A stretch of DNA of 64,000 nt from Crocodylus rhombifer (taxonomy: Eukaryota > Chordata > Crocodylia > Crocodylidae), in contig JAVSML010025171.1 of NCBI GenBank assembly GCA_038503035.1, forward strand, positions 168,733 through 232,732, read 5' to 3'. The position numbers and the translations under genes are program-made. The first letter of the stretch is position 1. Each line of letters begins with the position of its first letter. Below are positions 28,441 to 41,600 of the stretch, one piece after another. Under the pieces are notes generated by a model. It did no database searches, was not told the DNA's origin, and saw only the letters and a program-made list of their open reading frames with translations.

Positions 28441-29861
28441 ACTGTCTACATTCTGTCCTGTCAGTATATTCCCTTGTTTCACAAACCCATCGCATTCACA
28501 CTTCCTAATTTGGTTCTTTCTGGTGTTCTCCTAATTTGGTTCATCTACCAAAACCAGAAATCCCAAGGGCTGTGCACTCAGGCACTGTGTCCTAGTGCCA
28601 ATGCTGCTGAGTCCCTTATCTCTGTTACGGACCAGCGTGGTACATGTCTTCCATTCGCCGGCCTGTGTGTCTGCTTGCTACTTGCCTGTCAGACACAGTG
28701 GACCTTGGAGGAGACTCGCACAAATAGGCCTTTAGAAATCAATTAACCTTTGCCATTGCCCTGAACCATTATTCTAATGCATATCTACTTTACCTACAAA
28801 CCAGTTCCCAAAAGCAAACCTCTAAAAACCATTTGCTAGCCATCAAGTGGCAGGGGGCCAAATCCTGACAGGCACTAAGGACTTGCAGTACCTTGCAATA
28901 TTAGCCTCATCAAGGCCTTTTTCATGGGCCAGAAGTGGTCTGAATAGAAATTCAAGTTCCAACTGAGTTTTTTTTTCCAGGGAGAAGTCCATAATGGACC
29001 CTTTCTTCTATTTTGCATCTTCAAATCCATGGGCATCAGAATACACACCTGCTCACACATACATGCAAGTGGGCATGTGCGCTCTCCCTCTGTCACCCTC
29101 TCTGTCTTATTTTAACCCTGGCAATGAAACCTGTGAACTTCTACAAAGATCTGAGCTCATGATTTTCTGGCTAAAGATTAATCGCTGTTGAAATCTGAAT
29201 GACCCAACGAAATGGATAATAGACTCTGTGTCTGTGTCGTGAAACAGGGCTATGGGGAGGAGGTGTTTTTGCTGGTATTGGGGGGGGGGTGTTGTTCCCA
29301 CGCGTTCTATCATTCTAGGGCACCATGAGGTCACATGGGAGGGGGAGGCAGGACCTGGAGGGGGGGAGCTCCCCGTCTGGGATGTCCCTTCAAGCAATAA
29401 TGAAGGTTTTGTAATTTTATGTTAATCCTGGCTCCTCCGTGCTCTGATCTCGTGCTCTCTCCCACATCAAATGCAAAGCCTTTTGGAGACTTCTTGATAC
29501 ATTAATCTTTTTGCGTTGTGGTTTATTGCAAAACTTGGCATTGCAGGCCATGATCCAATGTCACATGTACCTCAAGAGTCATGCATGTACTCTCTGTGGT
29601 CTCAGGGGGGTTACATGACTCTATATACAAGACTTACCCTAATGGCAAGGGTTCTTGGGGCTTATTTTATTTTGCAATAGAGGAAGGACCAATATTAAGC
29701 AGGAATCTTTTTGTGGCATTAGAAAGGTCTTTAACCAGAAGGGAGGGGAAGGAAACCATTAGTTTTCTGAGCTGCTGATATTTGGGCTCTGTTTTGTCAG
29801 AATTTAGTCAAAGTGATATCCTTTGAGCCCTTGCATACTTGGAAAAGAGTACTCATCCAAG
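28441..29861. other. Intergenic DNA, nothing recognised
   Basis: No gene or clear repeat. A G run at 29280-29289 and several poly-pyrimidine runs are present. Confidence 0.5.
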
Positions 29862-30168
29862 CAGTGGTTGTCTACCTTGTTAGACTCAGGGCACCCCTTG
29901 GAAAATGCCCAGCTGTCTTAGCGCTCACTTGCTTTTTGACTACGGAAAAATACTGGAGCAATTTCCCTGTTGCAAAGAATTTGGAAACCCCACAACAGTA
30001 CAGAATGTTTTGGACCATGTGGACACCTACTTGAAATCTCTGGGTTTCTCATATGAACCACGTGTAGGAGTATGCACACCTAAAAGTGCTAATATTGCCT
30101 GGCACCTTGAAGAACCCTTAAAAGGATCTCACAGCAGGGTGCTGCAGCACCCTGGCCAAATACCAGTG
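29862..30168. mobile_element. Probable hAT-like MITE
   Basis: Begins CAGTGGTTGTCTACC and continues AGACTCAGGGCACCCCTTGG, and ends with GGGTGCTGCAGCACCCTGG...ACCAGTG, giving the right terminus CACTGGTATTTGG in reverse complement. This layout (CAGTGGTTCTCAACC start, 'caccctt' interior) is familiar from hAT MITEs. The target duplication is not clear. Confidence 0.5.
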
Positions 30169-30189
30169 GTCCGGTAGCTAAAACCCACG

Positions 30190-30342
30190 ACAAGTAGTCG
30201 GACAGCTGTGGTTTCCACTTCCAATTCTGCCACTGACTCATGATCTCACCCTGGACAAGTCACTTCTCTCCAGGCCTCAGTTTCCCCACCTGGAGAGCAG
30301 AACTGCCTGACCTTACCCATGTGTTGTGAGACTGACTTCGGA
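30190..30342 (-). repeat. MIR-type SINE fragment
   Basis: TTCTGCCACTGACTCATGAT, ACCCTGGACAAGTCACTTCT, AGGCCTCAGTTTCCCCACCT is the reverse complement of the MIR core and right half. Confidence 0.78.
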
Positions 30343-30344
30343 AA

Positions 30345-33300
30345 AGTTTGCCAAGTGCCTGTAATGCCCAGGGAAAAAACAAACAAACTACTGCAGCGCT
30401 CCAAGCTGTAGCTGCTTCCTCATGCCTAGGATATTTGCTATTTATTTACCCCTTTAAAAGCAGTCTCTGGCTTGCTAGCAGTAAATGCCTTGCCCTGCAC
30501 CATATCTTCACAGCCACTGAGCTCGGGTCTGATGGCTGTGACATTCTGAGGTTAGCATATCTGGCTTTGTTCAGCAACCACTGCAAACAAAATTGTTACC
30601 GTTGCACAACAGACACCCCAGGCCAACCACCACTGACGAACACTTTCCAGTTCAGAGAGGGGGTTTTTCCCCCCATGTTTACTTCCCCTTGTTCCTGAAC
30701 GTGGCTCCTGCTGCTAGAGTTGAGCAATGAGCACGTACACCTGTCTTGCCACTCCAAAAGCTCTCCTCCTCCCTCCCGACAATCAAGCGCCCTCCGAGGC
30801 ACTGCAGTATTATTGTTTCACTTAATCAGGCTAGTCTGCCCTGACTCCTGCAGTAATGAGGTCTGCATTCCCCCCCTTGCCATCACGCTCGTAAGAAGGG
30901 GGATTTCTGCACAATGAAGGGAACTGATGACTCAACCCTCCGCCAAAGCCCCTGCGCTGGCTTCAGTTGACCACGGCTGACTCTTCAGGTCTCCTCTTTT
31001 CAGCCTTTCTGAAGAAAGGTTCCTCGCAAAGCCATGGCAGCAGGAAAAGCTGTATTCACCTATCAGGCTGGAGCAGATCCCTGAGGAAGTCCTGGCCCAC
31101 CCTGCATAACTGAGGGATAATTTTTATGGGTACTTACTGACCCACCCCCCAACAACAGCAGTAATTATGGAGAAAAGCCTCAGTGGACGTCATTAGTATG
31201 CACAAGAGGGTGGGCACTGAGTCCTGCAAATTATTGGGCCTTATCCACTCTGTGCCACTTGTCTGCTGCCAGTTGGCCGACCAATTCAAAAGTTCCTGGT
31301 CATAGGCAGGGGTCTGACTGCAGCCCAATAATCATAGCTCAGTAGGGAACTGAAGTGGGGAATGGGTTTTAACCACACTTCCAAACTGGGATATTACAAC
31401 CTTGAGGCCCCGCTGTGAGGTCCCCTTTTTGGTGGTCCTTTAGGTAAGAAAAGGCACCTCTGCCCCGTGGTACCCAGTTTTAGGGTTGAGCTGGGAGCGG
31501 GAGTATGATTAGTGGGGGTGGGGGGAGTCTGGCAGTTCTGAGGTGCCAAGGAGACCTTTGGAGCCAGCTCATGCTCCTATACATCAAGCAGCTCCTGCAG
31601 CTATTCTAATTTATGCTGCAGCAGGCCTGCCCACCAGAGCAAGGCAGAATCTGGGAGGCACGGGCACCTCTGCGCTCAGCTTTCGGAGGGTCATAGCAGA
31701 GAGTCTGCTCCTTGGATTCTAGCCAAGGAGTCAAAATCAGGGATATGGTTAAAGCATGGGCTGTTTGTGTGTAGGGCACAGCTCTGCAATGCATGTTACC
31801 TTGGGTCCTCATACAGTAGTTAGGACTGACCATTACATCCAGAACTAGCATAGTTGCAAATCACACTACAACCATGGCTGGACACTGTGCTGTCTACCAT
31901 CTCCCCATGCAGTGCTTGTAGACAGCTTCTGTTTCTGTGGACAAAGGACAAAGCTATGACTCAACGGACAGTGCTATAAGAAATTGGGTCATCATGGCTC
32001 TTACTCCCAGTGGTTGGTAGTGTGGCTCACATGTCTGATGGGTTGACAGTAACCCTCAAATCTGGATCAGCTCCGGAGCTGTACCCAGAGCCATTTGGCC
32101 CCTAGAGTGGACTGGAACGCCCTACAGAACGGATGTTCCCCCTGCCATCTTCAGCTTTCCCGTGGTGGCCTTTGCCACCTGAGTGGTCATATCTGGTACA
32201 GCTCGTACCAGGGCTGAGTGCTCAGCCAAGAAAGAGCTAACCGCTCCACCTGGAAAAGCTACCAGCTCCTTCTGGCTTCTAAATAGCCCTGAGGTCTGTG
32301 TAGAGAGGCCATTACTGCACATTAATTTGCTGTAGAGGATCAGTAGCTTCTCTGTGACTTTACTGAGAGGTCAACATGGCACAATTGGTTTCCCTGGCTT
32401 TTGTCTTCTAGTCCCTTGTGTCTTTTTTTCCTGCAGTGGCATAGGCTCATTGCTGGGCTCATATGCAGGGCACCAAAAGGAATCTGGCCTCTTTTATTTC
32501 CTCCTCATTCAAGATGGAGGTAACATATGAGCCTGGCTGTCTTTTCCCACTCCTCTTCAGCTTTGACAGCAGCCTGGGAAGGGACATGGATAAGGCAGCA
32601 TGGGGGAAGTTTTCACTGTGGCTGTCCCTACCCATTTGGCTTTGCAGATGGAAAAGTTTGGTGTCCAGGCCTGTCAGAAATTCCTAGGAATTTCTTGCTA
32701 GGTCTAGGTATCGGGGACACTGGAAGGATCAAAGGCTGTCACTCAGGTGAGGACAGGCCTGGTCCCATCCTGGCACAGGTTAAGCAAAGCCTGCCAGACC
32801 TAAAGACCTGTCCCACAGATAGAGATGAGACTACTGACAAGCCCACAGTTCAATGTCCTCTGCCTCTGCAATGCCAGGGCAGACTTCTCCTGCCCAAACA
32901 CACCGGCAGGCCTCAACCTTCATATAGGGAGACTGCTGCTCCAAGGAGTGAAGTCAGCAGTCATGATAAGATGGATAACAGTGATTTCTTTTGTCCTGTG
33001 GGCATTTCCTGGGCTACTGAAGAGTCATCAGCGGGTGACTGTTTCCAGCCATTACCAGTGTGGCATGGCTTGAATCTGGAGACCTGGAGATGAAGGGCTC
33101 CAATATCCTAACAGCACATCAGTGGCAGAGCCACACAATCCCACAGTCTTCTTTTTCATTTACTTTTGAATATAACTATTGGGTTGTTTTGTTTTACTTT
33201 AGCAGGCCCTCATTCGGTGACCCTTTGCATTTTATCAGCAATCAGTGCTCTGACAGTTTATCTTTCATGCAGTGATATTTGCATTTGGACTGGTGCTGTA

Positions 33301-35174
33301 TGGGTGAACAGTGCCTTACCAGAGATTGATGCTTATCTGTGGTTTTTATTTATAGTACAGACTTGATTATGTGACCAACTGATAATTGGCAGGTGCTTCC
33401 TAGACAAGAAGACTGGTCCAGACACTATAAGCCCTGCCCCTTCACAAGACCTTCTGCAACATAAATTCAGTTCCTGGCTCTAGTAAAAACAGTGAGGGGA
33501 GGTTGGGTGCAGGGGACAAGGGTTGGTGCCTGAGAAACAGCTTGCGTGGTTCTCTTTCCTCAGCTCCTCCTCTTTCCGTCAGTGGGCCAAGCCATCCCAC
33601 AGGGGGTAAGCAAAGCCTTTTTGCTGGTCCTTTACACTTCAAGTCCTATCCAGGAGACCCTCACACAAAGCGATGGTGTCAAGGCCAGGGTCAAGGCAGC
33701 ACCTCTAGCATCCAAACCTCATAGGGGATGAGTGGGACAGCAGGAGGAGCAAACACTCACAGTGATTCCATGCTGCGGAAAGAGGAAAGATTTCCTGAAG
33801 CTCTGGTTAGTGACCCTCTCAGCTATGTGACCCCTTAAACAAGCCTGCAAGCTAAGACAGAAAAAAAACACTATTTATGCAGCCAGATCAGCAATACAGC
33901 AAAAACACAGCAGCAATTTGGAGGGAAAGAAACAATTCCAATATTGCTGTGGTTCCGCTTATGCCTCAGATCTCATTAAGATAAAGTGTGTCGCTGCCAC
34001 AGCAATAGGATACAGGATGCAGGCACCAGATCAGCAGAGGAAGAAGATGCCTTGAAGAAGTTTCTATCTATATATGTCAAACAGACCTCTGCAGCCCTGC
34101 CACCTCAGTTGAGCCTGAGAAATAAATATGTTAACGCAGTCACCAGCCAGCAATTTTGCATGCAGAAAACACAGTTATATGCCCCCCCATTCAAAGAGGC
34201 AGTTGCACAAACACAGCTGTTTGCCACACGATAAGGCTTTCTGCAATAGAAACTGAAGTTACTGAACAAAGACTAATTTCAGCTCCCACCAAGCTATGGG
34301 GAGAGAGAATAATCAATGTGTGCCAAAGGGAAGACAAGTGAGAGGGGGCTTCTCCCTTCTCGCTCAAAGTCTCCAGGAGGGCTTGACCAATAGCAGGTAA
34401 AATCTAGCCACCCAGAGTAAGGGGATGGGGCCTCAGCCAAGGGCAGCACCCCAGAAATTGCAACAATCCTGACTGCTGCGAGCAGCACAAGGAGCTGCAA
34501 GAAAAGTCAGTGCCAGGTGCAGTGCAATTAAAATCCTGTCCCTAACTGCCAGCAGGGGACAGAAGATGGATGCACCGAGGGGCATGGTGCTTTTTCTCCT
34601 CGAAAGGCTATGCAGGACAGATCTGGAGCAGGGTTAACTGGATAAGGATTCCTGGTTTCTGGCCTCATAGCTATAACTGCCTTGTTAAGGGACACTGGGC
34701 ACACCCCTTTGCTTTCGTTTCTCCCTCAGCAAAATAAGGCTGATCATTCCTACCCCGCAGGGCAGCTCAGAGATGCCATTAGTTACCGGGAAAGCCTGTT
34801 GACAGGTCAGATACTTTGGAAGGGCAAAATCCAGTTGCTTTCATTTTATGACCAGTGTGTCGCCTCAGTCAGCTCTGGCCCCATTGTGCTTGGTGCTGCC
34901 TACGTACCAAATGACTGGTGCTCTGATTTATTAACAAGCATCACCTCAAGCTTCCTTCTTCTCACGCCTATGCTGCTCCCTACTGTAGTGCTGGATCCCA
35001 GCTGCAAAGAGCCAGCAAGGGAAATTCCCTCCTCCTCTCTTTATGCCAGGTTTTTAGGCACAAGCAGTATACTCCCATGTAAGAGGTCCATTTCCCCCTT
35101 CCTTCTTGGCTTTTTGACTTAATCACATGCAAATCTATTTAAATTCCTTGGGGGAAAAAATCTGCAGCATCCTT
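30345..35174. other. Intergenic DNA, no gene supported
   Basis: 4.8 kb. A plus-strand frame of 188 codons (32527-33093) lacks any recognisable domain, codon bias or splice context. A MIR-like piece lies at about 34640-34770. Confidence 0.5.
34640..34770 (-). repeat. Possible MIR fragment
   Basis: The order 'TAACTGCCTTGTTAAGGGAC', 'GGGCACACCCCTTTGC', 'TCTCCCTCAGCAAAATAAGG' follows a reversed MIR. It is degraded. Confidence 0.5.
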
Positions 35175-35890
35175 ATAGGCTCAGCAGTGCTACACTGGCT
35201 AGCACTACGGAAGAAAGAGACTTGTGGGGTCATCATTGACCACAAGATGAACATGAGCCTGCAATGCGATGCTGCAGCTAGTAAAGTGACCAAAACGCTG
35301 GCGTGCATCCATAGATGCTTCTCAAGCAAATCCCGGGACGTCATTCTCCCCTTGTGCTCGGCCTTGGTGAGGCCGCAGGTGGAGTACTGCGTCCAGTTTT
35401 GGGTCCCATAATTCAAAAAGGATGTGGAGAAGCTTGAGAGGGTGCAAAGAAGAGTCACACGCATGATCAGAGGTCAGGAAAACAGACCTTACGATGACAG
35501 GCTGAGAGCCATGGGACTCTTTAGCCTGGAAAAGCGCAGGCTCAGGGGTGATCTGATGGCCACCTATAAGTTTATCAGGGGTGACCACCAGGATCTGGGG
35601 GAACGTTTGTTCACCAGAGCGCCCCAAGGGATGACGAGGTCGAACGGTCACAAACTCCTGCAAGACCGTTTCAGGCTGGACATAAGGAAGAATTTCTTTA
35701 CTGTCTGAGCCCCCAAGGTCTGGAACAGCCTGCCGCCAGAGGTGGTTCAAGCACCTACACTGAACACCTTCAAGAGTAAATTGGATGCTTATCTTGCTGG
35801 GATCCTATGACCCCAGCTGACTTCCTGCCCTTTGGACAGGGGGCTGGACTCGATGATCTTCTGAGGTCCCTTCCAGCCCTGATGTCTATG
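35175..35890 (+). mobile_element. 5'-truncated CR1 LINE, C-terminal RT and 3' tail
   Basis: The plus-strand frames show CGVIIDHKMNMSLQCD and ILPLCSALVRPQVEYCVQFW, then after one in-frame stop VEKLERVQRRVTRMIRG, LFSLEKRRLRGDLMATYKFI and FRLDIRKNFFTV, all typical of the CR1 ORF2 C-terminus. A further stop follows FFTV. The tail GGGGGCTGGACTCGATGATC...GGTCCCTTCCAGCCCTGATG closes the element. This is an inactive copy of about 0.7 kb in opposite orientation to the 23-25 kb copy. Confidence 0.9.
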
Positions 35891-37580
35891 AAATCCATGA
35901 AATTGTATGCAGATCTGTTCTCAGTATGGTATAATATTCAGCTCATTCGGCAGCAGCAAGATCTTTTCTCCCACTGCAAATGAACACTAAATAGCAGGTG
36001 GGTATGGTGAAGGGGGGAGCGAAAGGGCTAGTTTGGATACTTAGTATTTGTTAAAATAGTTTTGCTCCATGGCTACTGGAGGTCCCTGTCTTCAGTTCTT
36101 TCAGGATGGTGCTGGCCACAGAGCCACTCTAGCTGTCTAACTCTCCCCCCTTGAGGATGTAGAGAAGGAAAGTTGGTTCCAGGGGACATCTGGTGGACAT
36201 GCTGCATTTTGCACAGTTCTGGCACTTGAGCAGCGCTGGGAATTGATCCCATTGCTGTCACTCTCCTGCCATCATCCTCATGATCACAGTCATGATGTTG
36301 GACTTCCAGTTCTCTCAGCATTTTCCACTTGGAAGGCACGGGTCGCATTGAGACCTGCTGACAGCTAGAGGCTCCCAGGGGATGCTGCCTATCTCTTCTT
36401 ACACATTTCCAATCTAGCAAAGTGTTTCTGTGCCCCTGCTCCCCGTAGCACGTGAGAGCCTCTCTACTGCAGGAAGAAAAGACTGCATTGGGATGAGAAT
36501 TATCAGGAGGCAGGTATACGAGGTCAGGGTGCTCATGTGAACTCCTGAAATGAGCGGGAGTGTCTAGGGACCTCCTCTCATCTCCATGTGCAGGGGGAGC
36601 AGTGTACAGCACCTATTAGGGCTAATTGGCATTTCTGTGCGTCAGCAGCAGTTAGGCACTGAGGTGAGAGTCGTCACCCTGGCATTTAGCTATTTTTTAG
36701 TGGCAGCAGCACAAGACACTGTGACATCCATTAACAGGGCTGAGCACTTTTATGGCCTTTCCCATTCAAGCATTGCAGAATAGGTGAAAGCATTAATCTT
36801 CGTGACACCTCTGAGAGGTTGGTAAATGGCATCTTCAGGCACGCTGAGAGCGAAAAAGAGAGCGAGAGGAATAAATGATGGGATAAAGAGATTATCCAGC
36901 ATTGACCAGAAAGTCACTAGCAGCACTAGCAAAAAGAAACCAGGGGCCGTTACTCCCGATTTCCTGCTACTCAACATCATGAACTTGTGGATAAGGCACA
37001 ACATGAGGTGTTTCATCCATCAGCAGTCCTGGGTTTTCCAGGGCCAAATTTCAGGCTGTCCCAGAGTTCTCTAGGACTCTCTCTAATGGGATGCGAGTCC
37101 CAAATTTGAACAGCGAAGCCCAGATCGGTGTAGGATTGGGTCCAGCATTGGACAGGCCTGGAAGCTGACCAGCTGGTGCCAAGGACACGGGCTGCTATTA
37201 GCCAGCTGTGGGCCCCAGAAGCGTCTCCCTGAAATGTGGTCACTTGAACTGGAAGACTCGGAGGGCCTGGGCCCAAAGCGGCCTGCTGGGAGATGGAAAG
37301 TGAATTTACTTTGTTGCCTTGTGCCTCAGTTTCCCCAGGCAGAACGCAGAGAAAAGCGCTGTCCTCCCGGGTCAAGGACTGCCACCCAGCGATGAGATGC
37401 CGTGCAGGGGCTAGCGAGGATCGTGCGCACGGGGTAGGAGAAGAGAGAAGGGCCCTTGATGCATGCAGGTGAACCTCACTTTTGCCTGACACTGTTCTGT
37501 CGGAGGCAGGAAGGGGTGCAACCGCCAAGACATAGCATGCCCAGCATATTCCGCATCTGCTCCCTACTCATCACTAGGGA
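35891..37580. other. Intergenic DNA upstream of EXOC7
   Basis: No gene. Minus-strand frames of 171-179 codons lack resemblance to any family known to me. A TGCCTCAGTTTCCCCAGG word at 37322-37339 is a MIR-like scrap. Confidence 0.5.
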
Positions 37581-37608
37581 CGCACGCAGCCAACACTCCT
37601 GGAAAGCA

Positions 37609-37785
37609 ACGACACTCCCAAGACGCCCTCCCCCGGACCACTGCCACTCCCAATATGGCCGCTCCCTAGAGGCGCGCATGCACCTTGCGTCTCCATGCAG
37701 CGCACCTGTGCGCCGGTTCCTGCCACTCCCAAGATGGCTGCCAACGCTGTAAGGGCCGGGGGTTGCCACTCTCAAGATGGCGGCG
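37609..37785 (+). promoter_or_regulatory. EXOC7: EXOC7 promoter with reiterated YY1-like CACTCCCAAGATGGC motifs
   Basis: Four copies of a CACTCCCAAGATGGCNGC-like block occur near 37612 (diverged), 37643, 37723 and 37766. Three contain ATATGGCCGC, AAGATGGCTGC and AAGATGGCGGC, which match the YY1 core AANATGGC. The stretch lies directly upstream of the start codon at 37862 in CpG-rich sequence without a TATA box, typical of a housekeeping promoter. YY1 use is inferred from the motif. Confidence 0.6.
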
Positions 37786-38065
37786 CGGCGGTGACGGGGC
37801 CGCGGCCGGGTCGGGCGGAAGTGGGTGGTGGAGGCTGCTGCGGCCCGGGCTGTTTCCCGGGATGGTCCCCACGGAGGAGGCGTCCGCGCGGCGCAGGGAG
37901 ATCGAGGGCAAGCTCAAGCAGGTAGGGGGGCGGGGCGGGCTCCCGGGGGCGGCTCCCCCCGGGCCTGGACGCACACACCCACCCCAAAGCACACCCTCCC
38001 GGCTGCAGGCCTGGCGCACCCCACGCTGCACCCCCGGCCTGCCCCGGGGCCCGGACCCTGCTCCG
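37750..38065 (+). other. EXOC7: CpG island over EXOC7 exon 1
   Basis: Dense CpG and high GC on both sides of the first exon and into intron 1, contrasting with the AT-rich sequence after 38140. Confidence 0.7.
37862..37921 (+). CDS. EXOC7: EXOC7 coding exon 1
   Basis: Residues 1-20, MVPTEEASARRREIEGKLKQ, against human MIPPQEASARRREIEDKLKQ. ATG 37862 has G at -3 and +4. The frame is open upstream to 37685, but the family start fits 37862. Donor CAG|GTAGGG at 37921/37922, phase 0. Confidence 0.95.
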
Positions 38066-38564
38066 GATTAAGCTGCAGCCTGGTGAGCACCAAGTGCAGT
38101 CACTGTAGTCCCAGCTTTGGGGAGCTGCGCAGCTTGGGTGCGCCCACGCTCCCTACATGTCTCTACACATATGTGCCATGTCTGCATATACGTGTGCTCT
38201 ACATGTATCTGTGTCTGTCTCTGTGTTATATACGACAAGTAGTATATATGACACATGTGTACATACATGCACGCTCTCTCTCGATATAGATATATACCTA
38301 GAGAGAGAGAGCGTGCATATGCGTGTATATTTGTGTGTGCTAAAGAAAGCCTATGGTCAGTGGAGGCATGGAGAAGAGAGAGTCTGCACAAAACCTTACC
38401 TGTATGTGTAGGTAGAGCTCTATCCATGTAGATTTGTATCCTATCTATCTCCTTTATAGATACAGAGATCTCTGTCCACATATAGATGTATATCTATATC
38501 TTATCCATAGATGTCTAGCTATAGATCTATCTATATATGTAGAGATGTGTGTGTATATAATGTG

Positions 38565-38600
<36 letters not shown>

Positions 38601-41600
38601 TGTGTGTGTGTATGTATGTATATATGAGAGGGAGGAGACTTGTCAAGCATGGCCCACAGGCTGGATCCAGCCCACAGAGCCTTATGATACAGCCCATGGA
38701 TCCCTGGACTGACCCCATATGCTGCATAGGGCATGTTTGGGTCTGGCCCTTGGCCCTGGCCCTGTGTGCTGCATGCGGTGCACGGACTGAATCTGGCTCT
38801 TCCCACTCTGCATGCAGCAGACAGGTTAGTTCAGGGTATGTACTGTATGCGGTGCCCTGCCAGACTGGCACAAACCTATTCAGCCACTCAGTTTGTACCT
38901 GCTGCATCCATCGGTGGGCACAAGGCAAACTGCTGAGCCATGTTGAAATTGAACTTGGAGCATGTCAGGCACGGAGCGAGCGTAGGAAGCAGACACCAGG
39001 ACCAAAGTTGTCTGTGCTCTGTACCTGCACCATAGGTTTTGCTTCCGGCTTCCTGACTGCAAGCCGTACATCGTTGCATTGAGGCTCATTGTGCCCAAGG
39101 AGAGAGCCTAACCCCAGAAAAACTTCCCTTATTTAAATTGTGTGTTTAGGTCGCACTGATTATGTTGCTTCCTTTAGGGTAAATACATTTAAGCAGAACC
39201 TAAATATTAGGTCTAAAATGATTTGCCAGGATGTTCCTTCTAGGAGGAGTTAGAAATGCTGGGAAATAGCCTCTGAGCTTTGGAAGTTCACCTGTGCTGC
39301 AGAACTGATTTTTTTTTTTTTTTCTTTCTATACCAATGCCAGGAAGAAGAAACACTGTCTTTTATAAAGGAGAGCCTGGAAAAAAGTGATCAGCTCACAA
39401 AAAACATGGTAAGTCAAATCCCTGAATTCAGTGAAAAAAGAAAGATACAGTTTGCTTAGTATCTTGTTTGTATTGTTAAAACAATGGGCCAATGAACAAA
39501 TTATGCAGAGATAAATTGGGGTGTGAATTTATTATGGTTCAGCTGCTCTGTGGTAATTGCCCACGTGTGCACTGTGGTCTTGCAGTATGTGAGAAGCATC
39601 ATTCCCTGCTTCCGTGGAGGGTCATGTCCTATTTGCTGCAGTGTTATAGCCTGAGCAGTTATCATGCAGTAGCTGATCTGCCAACCTGCACCCTATCTTA
39701 CTAGGTAGTAATTTGTTTGTCTGACTATACCTTGATAGGATTTTTTTGGGAAACTGATGCAGTTTTTGGTACCTGATATAAGAGTTATAAGATATGTGAT
39801 GCATTAGACCTCTTGGTGAAAGAGGAAAGGTGATAAAGGTAGTTGGTTAGAAGCCTGTTGTTTTGTGAAGATCTAGTCCCTCTAGGTTCCTGTACAACTC
39901 CCTTCATCTGAGCGTCTCCCATGTATGCGGAAACACAAGTAACTTTCTCTAGACAGCAACAAGTTTGTTGTTGGTTTTTCTGTTTCTATTTTTTTAACTG
40001 TTAAAGAGGAATTCATTAGCAAACTGGGTTGAAGAGCTGAGTCTTGCACTTAGTCCTGAATACAATGATTTTTGTGGCTTTTTATTAACTCATTTGTTCA
40101 CGAGTTCTGTGGCTGAGGTCTGTCTCCTTTAAAGTCTGTCTTCCTATGCTTGTGAGCCTTTCCATGACTGGTTGCCAGTCTCATGGTTCCAGTGGGACAC
40201 AGCTGATGTTATGAAACCTAGCCCTAGAGAAGAGGAGATGAATTGGATCAGGATAGACAGGTTAAGTGACTTGCCTAGGGAGCTGTAGTAAATCCATAGT
40301 AGAGCAGGAATAGAGGCTGGGAGTTCAGGATTCCCTGCTCCCTTCTCTAATTGCTAGGCCACAGTGTAGTTCTGCTGTCTGTTCCCCTTTTTCCTTTGGC
40401 TTGTAGGTTTCCATCCTCTCCTCCTTTGAGAGTCGCTTGATGAGGCTGGAGAACTCAATCATCCCTGTGCATAAGCAGACTGAGAATCTGCAGCGCCTGC
40501 AGGAGAACGTCGAGAAGACCCTGTCCTGCTTGGATCATGTCATTAGCTACTACCACGTGGCAAAGGACACCGAGAAGATCATAAAGGAAGGGTGAGTCCA
40601 GCTGCAGTACACTGCTGTCCTCAGCTGTGTTGCTGGATGTCATTGCTGTTTAGAAGAGTAGGAGTTGTTGGATCCCACAAGGATCTTAGTGATCTCAGTA
40701 CTCTTTTATACATTTCCAGGACCTTTGTCCCACTGCATGCTGCAGACATGTCAGCCAGACCTATCAGCAGTGCCCCCTGAGGGGAAGAGCTTGCTTCTCT
40801 CCATTTTGTTCATACAGATTCTGCACTTGGTCCCCAGGCCAAGTTCGAAGCCAGACTGTGGGTTCCATTCCTCACATTTCCTACAAAACCTCTAGCTTCC
40901 TGGGAGACTCCACTGACTTTGTAGGCAGGTTGGACTAGGGGCTCTGCTTCCTCTTTTGGAGGTTATTGTTCCAACTCAGCTGTGTGATATGCCTGGCTTC
41001 CTTTCTGCTGGAAGCTGTGTGTTCTGCTTACTCGGCATTCTCATCATTTGCTGGTTTGGTGAGAGACTGATGGCTCCAACCCCCTGTAGCATTGCAGAGT
41101 AGAACTTACAGCAGTGTTAGGCTACCCACTACCACATATAGTGAGATCTAGCTCACTATATGTGAGCTAGAGCTTTTAAAATCAGCTGTTCCAAAATGCC
41201 TATTGAGAGAGCTGCATATGTATCAGGACACAATAGAGGAATAGTGTACTGCACTTGCATGTCTCAGATAAATGCACTGTTTTGCTTCATGGCATGACAG
41301 TGCCAATCCCAATTTATTACCTGTTGCTTTTGCTGTAGCAAACTTCAGTTTTCTGCATCTTGGGCTACTGACAGACAGTAAAAATAAGGTGTGATGGGAT
41401 CATGCGTGAGATCCTATGCATAGTAGGAGGTGATTGTGGGATCAAACATCAGATCCCATCATACCATATTGAAGGGCTGGGGGGAGTCTGGGATCATGAT
41501 CCTGTGCGCCTCCTGCCCTGGCAATCATTGCTTCTGTATATGGGAGCTCCATCAGGTGATGGCACAGCCAGCCATGGGAGCTCATGGTGCACCCTACGGA

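Larger units (their letters stand above)
37922..39342 (+). other. EXOC7: EXOC7 intron 1
   Basis: 1.4 kb: the CpG-rich start, a TA/TG-rich microsatellite zone (38160-38630), a repeat with 'GGATCCAGCCCACAG' at about 38636-38825, and a T16 run before the acceptor at 39341-39342. Confidence 0.85.

Noticed and set aside
32527..33093. 188-codon plus-strand open frame
   Set aside because: No recognisable domain, no splice or promoter context, and ordinary intergenic composition.
36073..36612. 179-codon minus-strand open frame
   Set aside because: No family resemblance; low-quality composition and no start or splice context.
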